Shown here in pieces: positions 10,174-21,717 of a DNA stretch of 64,000 nucleotides (positions are counted from its first letter, which is position 1; each line of letters begins with the position of its first letter). Where the stretch lies: positions 1 through 64,000 of the forward strand of contig JAQGHQ010000063.1 in the NCBI GenBank assembly GCA_028288765.1, given 5' to 3'. The position numbers were made by a program, and so were the translations under genes. The notes under the pieces were generated by a model. That model did not search any database and was not told the DNA's origin. It saw nothing but the letters and a program-made list of their open reading frames with translations. This DNA comes from Gemmataceae bacterium (GTDB lineage Bacteria > Planctomycetota > Planctomycetia > Gemmatales > Gemmataceae).

Positions 10174-10316
10174 GTTTTGACCTTCGATCCGAAACCCGAA
10201 GTCCGGAACAAGCCCGAATCCCGAGATCCGAATGACGAAACAATTCCTTCGCCGGGTTGTGTTTCGGTATTCCCGGTTTGAAATCTGTTTCGGGGTTCGA
10301 GGTTCGAATTTTGAAG
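10174..10316. repeat. TTCGAA/CCGAA-rich imperfect intergenic inverted repeat
   Basis: CCTTCGATCCGAAACCCGAAGTCC...GAATGACGAAACAATTC followed by GTTTCGGTATTCCCGGTTTGAAATCTGTTTCGGGGTTCGAGGTTCGAATTTTGAA. The arms are imperfectly complementary. Confidence 0.55.
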
Positions 10317-10334
10317 CAACGCCGTCGGCCGTGG

Positions 10335-11243
10335 TCACGCCGCGGTGGGATCGCGCCAGGCGGTGATGGCGATCCCGTACTGGTCGGCGAGAGCGACGGT
10401 CTCGGCCTCGTCGAGCAGAATCGTCCGCCCGGCCTCGATCGCCAGGACCCGGGCCCCGGCCGCCCGCATCGACTCGATCGTTTGCTTCCCCACGGTCGGC
10501 ACGTCGAACCGCATATCCTGTTCGGGCTTGGCCACCTTCACGACGACGAACCCGGCCCGGCCGCACAGCTCCCCCGCCCGGAGGATCGCCCGGTCCGTGC
10601 CCTCGATCGCCTCGACCGCGAGGATCGCCCGCTCCCGCACCATCACACTTTGCCCGACGTCGAGCCGGCCCATTTCGCGGGCGAGCCCCCAGCCGTAAGC
10701 GATGTCCTTGTCTTCCGCCGCCGTCGGGCGGCGGCGGGTGAGCACGCCTTCGCGCACGAGCAACTCCGGGCAGAGGTCCAGGGCCGAGACGCAGTCCAGG
10801 CCGTGCGCCCGGAACTCGGCGATCAGGCCGAGCAGGAGTGAGTCGTCGTTGTTGGCCGTCCGGCGGCGGAAGAAAAAGAACCGGGCCATCCGCCAGTCGG
10901 GCAGGAAATGGAGCAACCGCCACGGGCGGAAGGCGAGGTGTTTGTGGAACTTCCCGGCCATCGTCCACCGCCGGACCCCGCCGCGCCGGAACGCCCGGAT
11001 CGTAAACCCGAGGGACGCCCGGCGCAAGGGGTGAAACTCGTGGCAGATCGACCGCAGGGCCGGGTCGGCCATCCCGGCCACGCCGACGCACACGACCGGA
11101 ATCCCGCACTCCCGGGCCTTCTCGGCGAACACGATCGGGAACCGGCCGGCGCACGCGAGCAGCCCGACCGGCTCCCGGGTGTCGAAGCCCGCGGCCCCGA
11201 GGGCGGGCGTGGGCAGGACGGTCGGGGCGGGCGTCTCACTCAT
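10335..11243 (-). CDS. lpxI: LpxI-family UDP-2,3-diacylglucosamine pyrophosphatase (DUF1009)
   Basis: 302 aa, VGLLACAGRFPIVFAEKAR ... DVGQSVMVRERAILAVEAIEGTDRAILRAG ... DMRFDVPTVGKQTIESMRAAGARVLAIEAGRTILLDE are diagnostic; adjacent to lpxD. Confidence 0.9.
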   Translation of the reverse strand: MSETPAPTVLPTPALGAAGFDTREPVGLLACAGRFPIVFAEKARECGIPVVCVGVAGMADPALRSICHEFHPLRRASLGFTIRAFRRGGVRRWTMAGKFHKHLAFRPWRLLHFLPDWRMARFFFFRRRTANNDDSLLLGLIAEFRAHGLDCVSALDLCPELLVREGVLTRRRPTAAEDKDIAYGWGLAREMGRLDVGQSVMVRERAILAVEAIEGTDRAILRAGELCGRAGFVVVKVAKPEQDMRFDVPTVGKQTIESMRAAGARVLAIEAGRTILLDEAETVALADQYGIAITAWRDPTAA

Positions 11244-12348
11244 CCCCGAGCCCGAGGTGCTCCTTGATCCGCAACACGTCTTTGCGCAGCTCGGGCAGCT
11301 GGTCCATGACGACGTAGAGCCGTTTCGCGGTCCCGGTCGGCCGGGCCGGGAACCCCATCAGCTTGGCATCGGCCGGCGTGTCCTTGCTCACCCCGGTCTG
11401 GGCGGCGATGACCGCCCGGTCCCCGATGTGGACGTGGTCCGCGACCCCGGCCTGCCCGCCGATTATGACGAAATCCCCGGTCGAGGAGGACCCGGCGATC
11501 CCGACCTGGGCCGCGAGCACGTTGTGCCGACCGATCCGGCAGTTATGCCCCACCATCACCATGTTGTCGATCTTGGTCCCGGCCCCGATCCGGGTCGGGC
11601 CGAACGTCCCGCGGTCGATCGTGGTCCCGGCCCCGACCTCGACGTCGTCCTCGATCTCGACCCAGCCGAGTTGGGGAACCTTGACGTGCCGGCCGTTCTG
11701 GAACCGGTACCCGAACCCGTCGGCCCCGATGACCGCGTTCGCGTGAATGACGACCCGGTCGCCGACCACGCAGTCGTCGTACAGGACGACCCGCGGGTGC
11801 AGGACGACGTCGCCGCCGATCCGGCAGCCCCGGCCGACGACCACGCCCGCGTGCAGGCTGGTGTTCGGCCCCACCTCGGCCTCCACCCCGACGACCGCGA
11901 ACGGGCCCACGCTCACGCCCGGGGCGAGCTTGGCGGTCGGGTGGACGTGGGCGTTCGGGTCGACCGAGGGGGGAGCGGCCGGGGGCCGGCCGCGGAGGGT
12001 TTCGACGATCCGGGCGAAGGCCATGAGCGGGTCGGCGACGCGGATGATCGGGCGGCCGTTCACCGGGACCGAGGTGAAGACGACGGCGGCCGATGCCTTG
12101 CTCGCGTGCCAGGCCCCGAGATGCCGGTCGCCTTCGACGAAGGTGATGTCGCCGGGCTGGGCCTCGGCGAGGGTACGGGCGTTCGAGATGGGCAGGTCGG
12201 CGTCCCCGAGGACTTCGCCCCGCACCCACTCCGCCAACTGACGGACGGTGACGGTCACGATGGGCCCCTTCTTCCGTGCGAGCCGCAGTGCCCCGGTATC
12301 TCGGGGGCGGCGGAAAGTAGCGGATCCGAGCGACGCGGGCAAGTGCAA
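11236..12348 (-). CDS. lpxD: UDP-3-O-(3-hydroxyacyl)glucosamine N-acyltransferase
   Basis: N-terminal LpxD domain then left-handed beta-helix hexapeptide repeats (VIGADGFGYRF, DDVEVGAGTTIDRGTFGPTRIGAGTKIDNMVMVGHNCRIG). Confidence 0.93.
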   Translation of the reverse strand: MHLPASLGSATFRRPRDTGALRLARKKGPIVTVTVRQLAEWVRGEVLGDADLPISNARTLAEAQPGDITFVEGDRHLGAWHASKASAAVVFTSVPVNGRPIIRVADPLMAFARIVETLRGRPPAAPPSVDPNAHVHPTAKLAPGVSVGPFAVVGVEAEVGPNTSLHAGVVVGRGCRIGGDVVLHPRVVLYDDCVVGDRVVIHANAVIGADGFGYRFQNGRHVKVPQLGWVEIEDDVEVGAGTTIDRGTFGPTRIGAGTKIDNMVMVGHNCRIGRHNVLAAQVGIAGSSSTGDFVIIGGQAGVADHVHIGDRAVIAAQTGVSKDTPADAKLMGFPARPTGTAKRLYVVMDQLPELRKDVLRIKEHLGLGDE

Positions 12349-12460
12349 CCGGCGGGCGGGCCGGCGGGGGTTGCCCGTTTTCGAGAGTATCGGCCGGGCG
12401 GTGAGTGCGGTGACAGGGAGAACCGGGGCGGGACGAGGGAAATGGTGCCGGCCGGAGGGG

Positions 12461-12835
12461 TTATGACGGTGATATGCCGGCGGAGCGGGCGAAGGCGTCG
12501 GCCGGGAGCGGTCCGCCGGGCGTGTCGACCACGCCGCCGCCCGCCGCCGCGCAGGCCCAGCACAGTTTATCCCAGGCGGTCTTCAAATCCGTCTCGGAGT
12601 TTCCCCAGACGATGCAGGTGAGCGAATCGACACCCCGTCGGACGGTTACCATCCCGGCCGTCATCCCGACCCGCAGCTCCTTCCACACGTCATCGGGCGC
12701 TTCGTCGGGGAACGCCGGCAGGCCGTCGATCATGCGTAAGGGGGCCTCTTCCCCGACCTGTCGAAGGTGAGTGCGGACGGCCTCCCAGGTGGGCGTCTGA
12801 CCGGTCGGGAAGCGGATCGCGCGGTCGAGGCCCAT
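12461..12835 (-). CDS. Hypothetical protein
   Basis: 124 aa, start MGLDRAIRFPTGQTPTW; gap between lpxD and the next gene on the same strand; high-GC codon bias. Confidence 0.55.
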   Translation of the reverse strand: MGLDRAIRFPTGQTPTWEAVRTHLRQVGEEAPLRMIDGLPAFPDEAPDDVWKELRVGMTAGMVTVRRGVDSLTCIVWGNSETDLKTAWDKLCWACAAAGGGVVDTPGGPLPADAFARSAGISPS

Positions 12836-12863
12836 CGTCGGTGCTCCGGGAAAGCAGGTGAGG

Positions 12864-12901
12864 GCCGCCCGCCCGGACCACGGACGGTCCGGGCGGGCGG
12901 C
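12864..12901 (-). terminator. Strong hairpin at the 3' end of the 12910-13293 gene
   Basis: GCCGCCCGCCCGGACC-ACGGAC-GGTCCGGGCGGGCGGC: 16-bp perfect stem, 6-nt loop. Confidence 0.7.
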
Positions 12902-12909
12902 ACGGCCGG

Positions 12910-13293
12910 TTACTTGTCTTTGTCCTTCCCGATCACGATTTCTTCCAGTCGTTTCTTCTGGTCTGCCGAGAGGACCCCCCTCATCTCCTTGTCGCGAGCA
13001 CCTTTCAGTTCCTTGATCTTGGCCTCGAGCCTGTCGATGTCAGAATTGTACTTACTTTGTATCTTATAAATGTCCTGCTTCTGGTCATCTCCCAGGCCGA
13101 TTTTACCCCAATCCCGGGGGAGGGTTCCTTTCACCTTCGCGGGCGGGTCGTCCTTCTTGGCCGTCTTGGGGTCTTCCTTCTTTTCATCCTTCTTGGTCGT
13201 CTTGGGGTCGTCCTTCTTGGCCTCCTGCCCGTTCAGTCCACCTGAAAGGACGAGTAGCGCGCTCATCAGAGCGAGCGTCGGTAGACGCAGCAT
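12910..13293 (-). CDS. Small secreted Lys/Asp-rich protein
   Basis: Start MLRLPTLALMSALLVLSGGLNG signal peptide, KKDDPKTTKKDEKKEDPKTAKKDDP low-complexity linker, helical charged C-terminus. Confidence 0.7.
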   Translation of the reverse strand: MLRLPTLALMSALLVLSGGLNGQEAKKDDPKTTKKDEKKEDPKTAKKDDPPAKVKGTLPRDWGKIGLGDDQKQDIYKIQSKYNSDIDRLEAKIKELKGARDKEMRGVLSADQKKRLEEIVIGKDKDK

Positions 13294-13508
13294 CAGTAGC
13301 CCTCGGGGAATGTGTGTGACAAGCCCGGTACGAACGGACCGCCGTTCACACCGGACCAACAGATTTGGCCGCGAGGCATTGCCCATTTCAAGCAAAAAAA
13401 GAGCGGAATGTGCTTCCCGGACTGTTTCGGGACCTCAACCCGACTGATGGTGTCGAAAGCACAGGTCGTTGGCAGAATAGTACCCGACCTCAGTTTTCCG
13501 GAGGCACC

Positions 13509-16237
<2,729 letters not shown>

Positions 16238-16343
16238 CGGGGTGGCCGGGGGGTGGGGTGGTGAGGTCGTGACGGGCAGGTATCCGCCGACCCACCACCC
16301 CCTTAATCTCACGCCCTCGCCACCCTGCTACCCCGAACCCCAT

Positions 16344-16919
16344 ATGCCGACCTTCCTGAGCGACCCGCCGCCGTGGCTGTACCTCGTCCTGATCGCCGTC
16401 GTGGTGGCCACCGGCACGCTCGCCGCGCGGAACCAGGACCGCCGGAGCCTGGCCCGGTTCGGGTTCGCGGCCGGCGTACTGTTCCTGGTCTTTCTGATCG
16501 ACCGGCTGTTCGAGAGCCCGCGGGAAGAAGCGACCCGGAAGGTACAGGCGATGGCGGACGCGGCCACCGCCGCTGACCCGATCCGCTTCATCGAGTCCGT
16601 GTCACCGACGTTCGAGACGAATGGGGCGAACCGGGACAGGCTCAAGGCGTCTCCGGCCTGGAGCCTGATCCGGGCACACACCGCCCGGATCGCGGTCTGG
16701 GGGTTCGGGCAGGACGCTTACGACCGGATCAGCGAGACCGAGATCGAGATCGGGTTCTACGCCAAGGCGGAAGCCGCCGGCGGCGGGATGGTGATGCGGT
16801 ACGCGAGAGCCCGCTTCGTCAAGGACCCGGACGGGCAGTACCGGGTGAAGACAATCAAGTTCTACAACCCCGCCGACCGCGGGCTGAACGCCGAAGAGCC
16901 GATCCCGGGGTTCCCATGA
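16344..16919 (+). CDS. Hypothetical membrane-anchored protein
   Basis: MPTFLSDPPPWLYLVLIAVVVATGTLAARNQDRRS: N-terminal TM segments followed by a soluble region. Confidence 0.75.
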   Translation: MPTFLSDPPPWLYLVLIAVVVATGTLAARNQDRRSLARFGFAAGVLFLVFLIDRLFESPREEATRKVQAMADAATAADPIRFIESVSPTFETNGANRDRLKASPAWSLIRAHTARIAVWGFGQDAYDRISETEIEIGFYAKAEAAGGGMVMRYARARFVKDPDGQYRVKTIKFYNPADRGLNAEEPIPGFP

Positions 16920-16992
16920 CCCGCACCCCCTCGTCTGGATCCGGCCGAGGCCACCCCGGCGTGATGAAGTACGTTCAGCCGGGACGTGCCCG

Positions 16993-17826
16993 ATGACCCT
17001 TACGCGCTCCGACCGCCTGACCCTCACGCTCCGAGACGCATCTCCGATCCCTCTCGAACTCGACGGGGTGACGCCGGACCGCGTCTCGAGTCTCACGCCC
17101 CTCGGCGTCGCGAAGTTGCCCGTTTTTCACGGCAACCGGAAAGAAGAGATCGGCCAGTTTTTCGACGTCACCGGGGACCCGTCTCAGGGCTGGATTCAGT
17201 TCGCCGGTGACACCACGAATGTCAAGTCGATCGGCGCGGGGATGACGTCGGGCACCGTGTCCGTCGAGGGCCACGCCGGTCCGCACGCCGGGGCGGGGAT
17301 GACCGGCGGGCACCTGATCGTCGACGGCGGCACCGGTGACTGGCTCGGGGCAGAGATGGGGGGCGGGTTTATCGAAGTCCGCGGTGATGCCGGGAATCAG
17401 GTCGGCGCCGCATACCGGGGGTCACGGAAAGGGATGACCGGCGGAGTCATCCTGTGCCGGGGAGCAGCTGGCGGTGAAGCCGGCTTGCTGATGCGGGGCG
17501 GGTTGATCGTCGTGGAACAGGGGTGCGGGGAGTTCGCCGGGGCGTCGATGATCGCCGGCAGTATCTTCGTGTTCGGCAAGACTGGCGACCGACTCGGGGC
17601 GGGGATGAAGCGGGGCACCATCTTCGCGGGCGGGGTCGACGAGTTACCTCCCTCGTTCCGCTATTCGTGCGAGTACCGGCCGACGTTCCTTCCTCTCTAC
17701 CTCAGGCCGTTGAAGGCGGTCATGGCCGCCGTCCCGGATCCCTCCGTCGGCGGTCCCGTCAGTTGTTACCGTGGCGACCTGCTCCACGGCGGGCGTGGCG
17801 AGATCTTGATCGGAAGAGGAAGCTGA
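16993..17826 (+). CDS. fhcC: Formylmethanofuran dehydrogenase subunit C (FwdC/FhcC-like)
   Basis: Repeated GxGMxxGxxxVxGxxGxxxGxxM beta-helix motifs (GAGMTSGTVSVEGHAGPHAGAGMTGGHLIVDGGTGDWLGAEMGGG ...). Confidence 0.88.
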   Translation: MTLTRSDRLTLTLRDASPIPLELDGVTPDRVSSLTPLGVAKLPVFHGNRKEEIGQFFDVTGDPSQGWIQFAGDTTNVKSIGAGMTSGTVSVEGHAGPHAGAGMTGGHLIVDGGTGDWLGAEMGGGFIEVRGDAGNQVGAAYRGSRKGMTGGVILCRGAAGGEAGLLMRGGLIVVEQGCGEFAGASMIAGSIFVFGKTGDRLGAGMKRGTIFAGGVDELPPSFRYSCEYRPTFLPLYLRPLKAVMAAVPDPSVGGPVSCYRGDLLHGGRGEILIGRGS

Positions 17827-17882
17827 CGGCACAGCAGCCGGCCCAAGATCAAGGCAACTAGGGGTGTCCGGATGAGTGGCGG

Positions 17883-20624
17883 TCATCGCTTCGATCCCGA
17901 CCTCACAGGCACCACCCGCAACCATCCCTCCGAGATCACGGCCGGTCCGCCGCGTTGTAATCCCGTCGCCCGGATGACGTCCGACGGCGGGGCCCCCGAG
18001 CCGACCAGGGCGGCGAGTATGCCCCCCGCGAACCCCGCGGACACCCCGGCCCCGCCGACCTTCGCCGTGCCGAGCGCGATCGCCCCCGGTGCCGTCAGGT
18101 CGGGTTTGGTCAGCAGTTCGACCCCCGTTCCCCCGCCGGTCAGCCCATCAGTGTCCGGCGCGACGGCGATTCCCGACCGTGCGTCACCCGGGATGCCGAC
18201 CCCGGCGGCCTTCGTAACGAACGAGGCGAACACCGGCCGGCCCTTTTCCTGAGTCGTGGTCACGAACTCGGAGAACACCCGCGGGCGGACTTCGATCTGC
18301 CGCTGGAGGGCCGGCAACCGCGGGTCGTAGACGGTCTGTCCCTCGATCATCAGGCAGTACCGGCCGTCGGCCGGGACGGTGAACTCCACGATCTGTTCGT
18401 AGACCCCGTAGGTCGGTTCCACGACCACCCGGTACGGGTTGCCGACCGACCGGGCGATCTCTTTCAACTCGTCCGACGCACGCACCTTTCCCTCCGGGTC
18501 GAGTTGGTGGAAGACCCGGAGGGTGAGCGGGAAGATCGAGTCCGACCCGCCGTCGGTCGCCGGGTCGTGGGTCTCCCGCCACTGGACCGTCAGCCGGACC
18601 TTCGTGCCGGTGGGAAGAGTAGGAGTGATCGAGGCGTCCGGGCCGCGGACGGCCAGGAAGTTGAGTTCCCGGGACCACTCGCCGGCGGGAATTTGAATCG
18701 CCGGCCCGGCAAACTCCATCACCCCGTTCTGCTCCGGGTCGACGAACGGCCCGCCCCAGACCGACCCGACCGAGGGGCTCGCGGCCTGCACCCAGAGCGG
18801 CCGGGGGGCCGGCCGCGGCCGCGTCGCCGAGCGGGTCAGCGGGGCCGCGAGTGCTTCGCTCGCGAACGACGTGTCGATCACCTGACTCAACTCGCTCAGG
18901 CCGTCGAGCGGGAAGCCCGTCTCCCACACGAGCGTGTTGACCACCACGTCGGCCCCGGCGAGCGCCTGCATCGAATTCTGCAGGAGAGTCGCCCGCCCGA
19001 TCGCCGCCGCGTGCTTCGTTTCTTCGAGGATGAGGAGGTCGAGGGCCTTCTTGGCTTGCTCCCGGCGCTCCATCGGCCGCAGCTCGTCGCTCAGGTTCTG
19101 GAACGCCCGTCGGTACTCCTCGACCGCTTCGGCGTCCCGCCGCCGGAGGTCGTCGGTCCGCTGCGTCAATTCAGCGACCCGCGACTGCATCGCCTCCGAG
19201 AACGACACCCCGCCGCGCACGAACCGGGCGACCGTGTACACCTGGAAGAAAGCGGCGGGGTCCACCCGGACGAGAATGATACCGGCATCCGGGGCGGCGA
19301 GGTGGGCGGCGCGGGCCACGACCGTCCCGGAGTTGGTCGGGTTAGCGGCGGGAGGCGTCGGGAGCAGCTCGCGGGAGAGCTCGGCCGTCAGGTCGATGAA
19401 AACCACCGGGGTGCGGAGGCTCTTGTCGAGGAACCGAAACCCCATTCCCGTGGCCAGGTCCGGGAACTCGGTCGCGACCACCACGACCCGGGTCCCCTGC
19501 CCGCGGTACCCGAGCTGATGGAACGCGGCCGCGCGGGTATCGGAGAGGACCTGCGCGGGGGAGACCGGGGCTGGACCGCCAGCCGGGATCGGGGCGACCG
19601 TCTGGACCCCGGCCCGGGGTAGCCGTACGACCGCAACGCCGGGCTCGGACGCGAACCGCTCCACATCCGCCGCCTGCGGGAATTCGATCGTGACGATGTT
19701 TCCTACCCCGCCTTCGAGAGTGGCAATCGTCAGTTCCCGGTCCTGGGTGGCTGGGTTCACCATCAGTCGGGTGTAGGCCGACCGGAGGCGGTTGCGGATC
19801 AGGTCGAGTTCCGTCCCGTCGACCGGGTGGTCCATCACCGCCTCCACCCGGATCGGCCTGGAGAGCGCGGCCGCGTCGTCCAGCACGGCCCGCAGGTCGG
19901 GCGTGTATTTGATCCGGTTAGGGGGGACCGGCGGCGGGTTCAGCAGGTCCAGGTCGGCGTTGGCGAGCACTTCGACGACCCGGACCGGCAGGGTGTCCCG
20001 GAGGGGGGACGGGAGCTCGGCCGCGGGAACATCGGGGAGGAACCAGCCCGCCGGCTCGGTCCGGAGGTCCTTGAGCAACCGGAACAGGTTGAAGTAGGGG
20101 AGATCGCCGCGGACGAGGGTGTAGCGGTCCGTGTCGTACCCGATCGCCTCGCGGAACCCGAGCCTGGCGAGGCGGGCGACGACCTGCCGGTGGAGCCGCT
20201 GCTGCTCGGCGGGCAGATACCCGGTCGCGATCCGGAGCCGGACGGAAACCGGCTTCGCGGGGTCGTCCGGATATTGCAGATCGGTCGGTTTGAAGAGGAC
20301 CGTCTGGACCCGCGGGTCTTCGAGGATCGCGAAGACGTTCTTCGACGGGATCGTGCCCTCGAACCGCTCGGCGGCCGGGTCGAGGATGTCCAGGTCGTCG
20401 TCGGGTTGCCGCTTCCGCTCGAACCCGAGCTTTTTGAGATGAGCTTCCAGCCCCCGGAACTGCCGCACCCGCTCGTCGCGGTCGGCCCGGATGCGGTAGC
20501 GGATCTGGACGTCCACCTTCTCGGGGAGCGGCGGGTACTTGACTTGTGCCGGGGCGAGCGACGGGGCGGCGAACAGCGCCAGCAGGACGCACGCCCCGCG
20601 GGCAAGCGGTCGATTGGTGATCAT
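17883..20624 (-). CDS. Secreted subtilase (S8)-like protein lacking the catalytic residues
   Basis: 913 aa with signal peptide. S8-like blocks YRGQGTRVVVVATEF, NSGTVVARAAHLAAPDAGIILVRV and KPDLTAPG...GGAGVSAGFAGGILAAL have Asp, His and Ser positions substituted. Confidence 0.7.
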   Translation of the reverse strand: MITNRPLARGACVLLALFAAPSLAPAQVKYPPLPEKVDVQIRYRIRADRDERVRQFRGLEAHLKKLGFERKRQPDDDLDILDPAAERFEGTIPSKNVFAILEDPRVQTVLFKPTDLQYPDDPAKPVSVRLRIATGYLPAEQQRLHRQVVARLARLGFREAIGYDTDRYTLVRGDLPYFNLFRLLKDLRTEPAGWFLPDVPAAELPSPLRDTLPVRVVEVLANADLDLLNPPPVPPNRIKYTPDLRAVLDDAAALSRPIRVEAVMDHPVDGTELDLIRNRLRSAYTRLMVNPATQDRELTIATLEGGVGNIVTIEFPQAADVERFASEPGVAVVRLPRAGVQTVAPIPAGGPAPVSPAQVLSDTRAAAFHQLGYRGQGTRVVVVATEFPDLATGMGFRFLDKSLRTPVVFIDLTAELSRELLPTPPAANPTNSGTVVARAAHLAAPDAGIILVRVDPAAFFQVYTVARFVRGGVSFSEAMQSRVAELTQRTDDLRRRDAEAVEEYRRAFQNLSDELRPMERREQAKKALDLLILEETKHAAAIGRATLLQNSMQALAGADVVVNTLVWETGFPLDGLSELSQVIDTSFASEALAAPLTRSATRPRPAPRPLWVQAASPSVGSVWGGPFVDPEQNGVMEFAGPAIQIPAGEWSRELNFLAVRGPDASITPTLPTGTKVRLTVQWRETHDPATDGGSDSIFPLTLRVFHQLDPEGKVRASDELKEIARSVGNPYRVVVEPTYGVYEQIVEFTVPADGRYCLMIEGQTVYDPRLPALQRQIEVRPRVFSEFVTTTQEKGRPVFASFVTKAAGVGIPGDARSGIAVAPDTDGLTGGGTGVELLTKPDLTAPGAIALGTAKVGGAGVSAGFAGGILAALVGSGAPPSDVIRATGLQRGGPAVISEGWLRVVPVRSGSKR

Positions 20625-20807
20625 GAACCTTCACCTGAGACGGGCGCGGGGGACGAACCCCTTCGTCATCGTTACGTGTCGGGAAGACCTTGCCAACCCT
20701 ACCAGGGGAAATATGCCTTCCCGGCCGGCGCGACCGGGCAGGCGGCAGACCCGGGAGTGGGGATTTCACCGCGCGGCGGGCGGGTCGTGACGGGGGGCGA
20801 ACGGCGA

Positions 20808-21584
20808 ATGACTTTCACGGGCCGAACGACTGTGATCACGGGCGCGTCGAGTGGGATCGGGCGGGCCCTGGCGGTGGCTCTGGCCGCGCGGGGGGCGCGG
20901 GTCGGGGTGACCGCCCGGCGGGCGGACCGTCTCGCCGACCTGGCCCGCGAAATCCGGGCGACCGGCGGGACCGTGGAGACCGCCCCCGCCGACGTGGCCG
21001 ACCGCCCCGCCCTGCTCGCCGCGGTGCGGACCCTCGAAGCCAGGCTCGGCCCGGCCGATCTGCTGATCGCGAACGCCGGCATGAGCTACCACACCGGGGC
21101 GGCGGAGATGAACGTCCCGCGGGTGGAGGAGATTATGCGGGTGAATTTTCTCGGGGTGGTCTACGCGGTCGAGGCCGTGCTCCCGGGAATGATCGAGCGG
21201 GGCCACGGGCACGTGGTCGGGATGTCGAGCCTGGCGGCGTTCAAGGGGTTCCCCGGGGCGGCGGCGTACTGTGCGAGCAAGGCGGCGCTGAACGCCTACC
21301 TGGAAGGGCTGCGGATCGAACTCCGCTCGAAGGGCGTGGCCGTCACGACCGTATGCCCCGGGTTCGTGAACACGCCGATTGTCGCCAACAACCCCGCCAT
21401 GCCGTTCCTCATGGAGCCGGACGAGGCGGCCCGGCGCATTCTGCGGGCACTCCGCCGGAGGCCGGGGGTGTTTTCGTTCCCGTGGCCCCTGGCGGTACTG
21501 ATGAAGCTGGCGAAGTGGGCGCCCGACTGGCTCGTCGCGAAGAAGGTGCCGACGAAGCGGGGCGAGGGCGAAAAGAAGAATTAA
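20808..21584 (+). CDS. SDR-family NAD(P)-dependent oxidoreductase
   Basis: TVITGASSGIGRALAVALAARGA (TGxxxGIG), NAG, YCASKAALNAY (YxxxK). Confidence 0.95.
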   Translation: MTFTGRTTVITGASSGIGRALAVALAARGARVGVTARRADRLADLAREIRATGGTVETAPADVADRPALLAAVRTLEARLGPADLLIANAGMSYHTGAAEMNVPRVEEIMRVNFLGVVYAVEAVLPGMIERGHGHVVGMSSLAAFKGFPGAAAYCASKAALNAYLEGLRIELRSKGVAVTTVCPGFVNTPIVANNPAMPFLMEPDEAARRILRALRRRPGVFSFPWPLAVLMKLAKWAPDWLVAKKVPTKRGEGEKKN

Positions 21585-21703
21585 CCACAGAGTCACAGAG
21601 GACACAGAGGAAAAGCCAAGAAAGTTGCAAGAATGAAGTCACTTCTTCGACCTCTTTTTTCCCCTCTCTGTGCTCTCTGTGCTCTCTGTGACTCTGTGGT
21701 TAA
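21581..21703. repeat. Intergenic inverted repeat (ACAGAG/CTCTGT type) between convergent genes
   Basis: Left arm TTAACCACAGAGTCACAGAGGACACAGAGG (21581-21610); right arm CTCTCTGTG x3 + ACTCTGTGGTTAA (21664-21703). First 20 bp of the arms perfectly complementary. Confidence 0.85.
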
Positions 21704-21717
21704 TCCGCTTTTTCTCC

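Noticed and set aside
11179-12621. 480-aa + strand ORF opposite lpxI/lpxD
   Set aside because: Shadow of the hexapeptide-repeat lpxD gene (V/P/D/R-rich).
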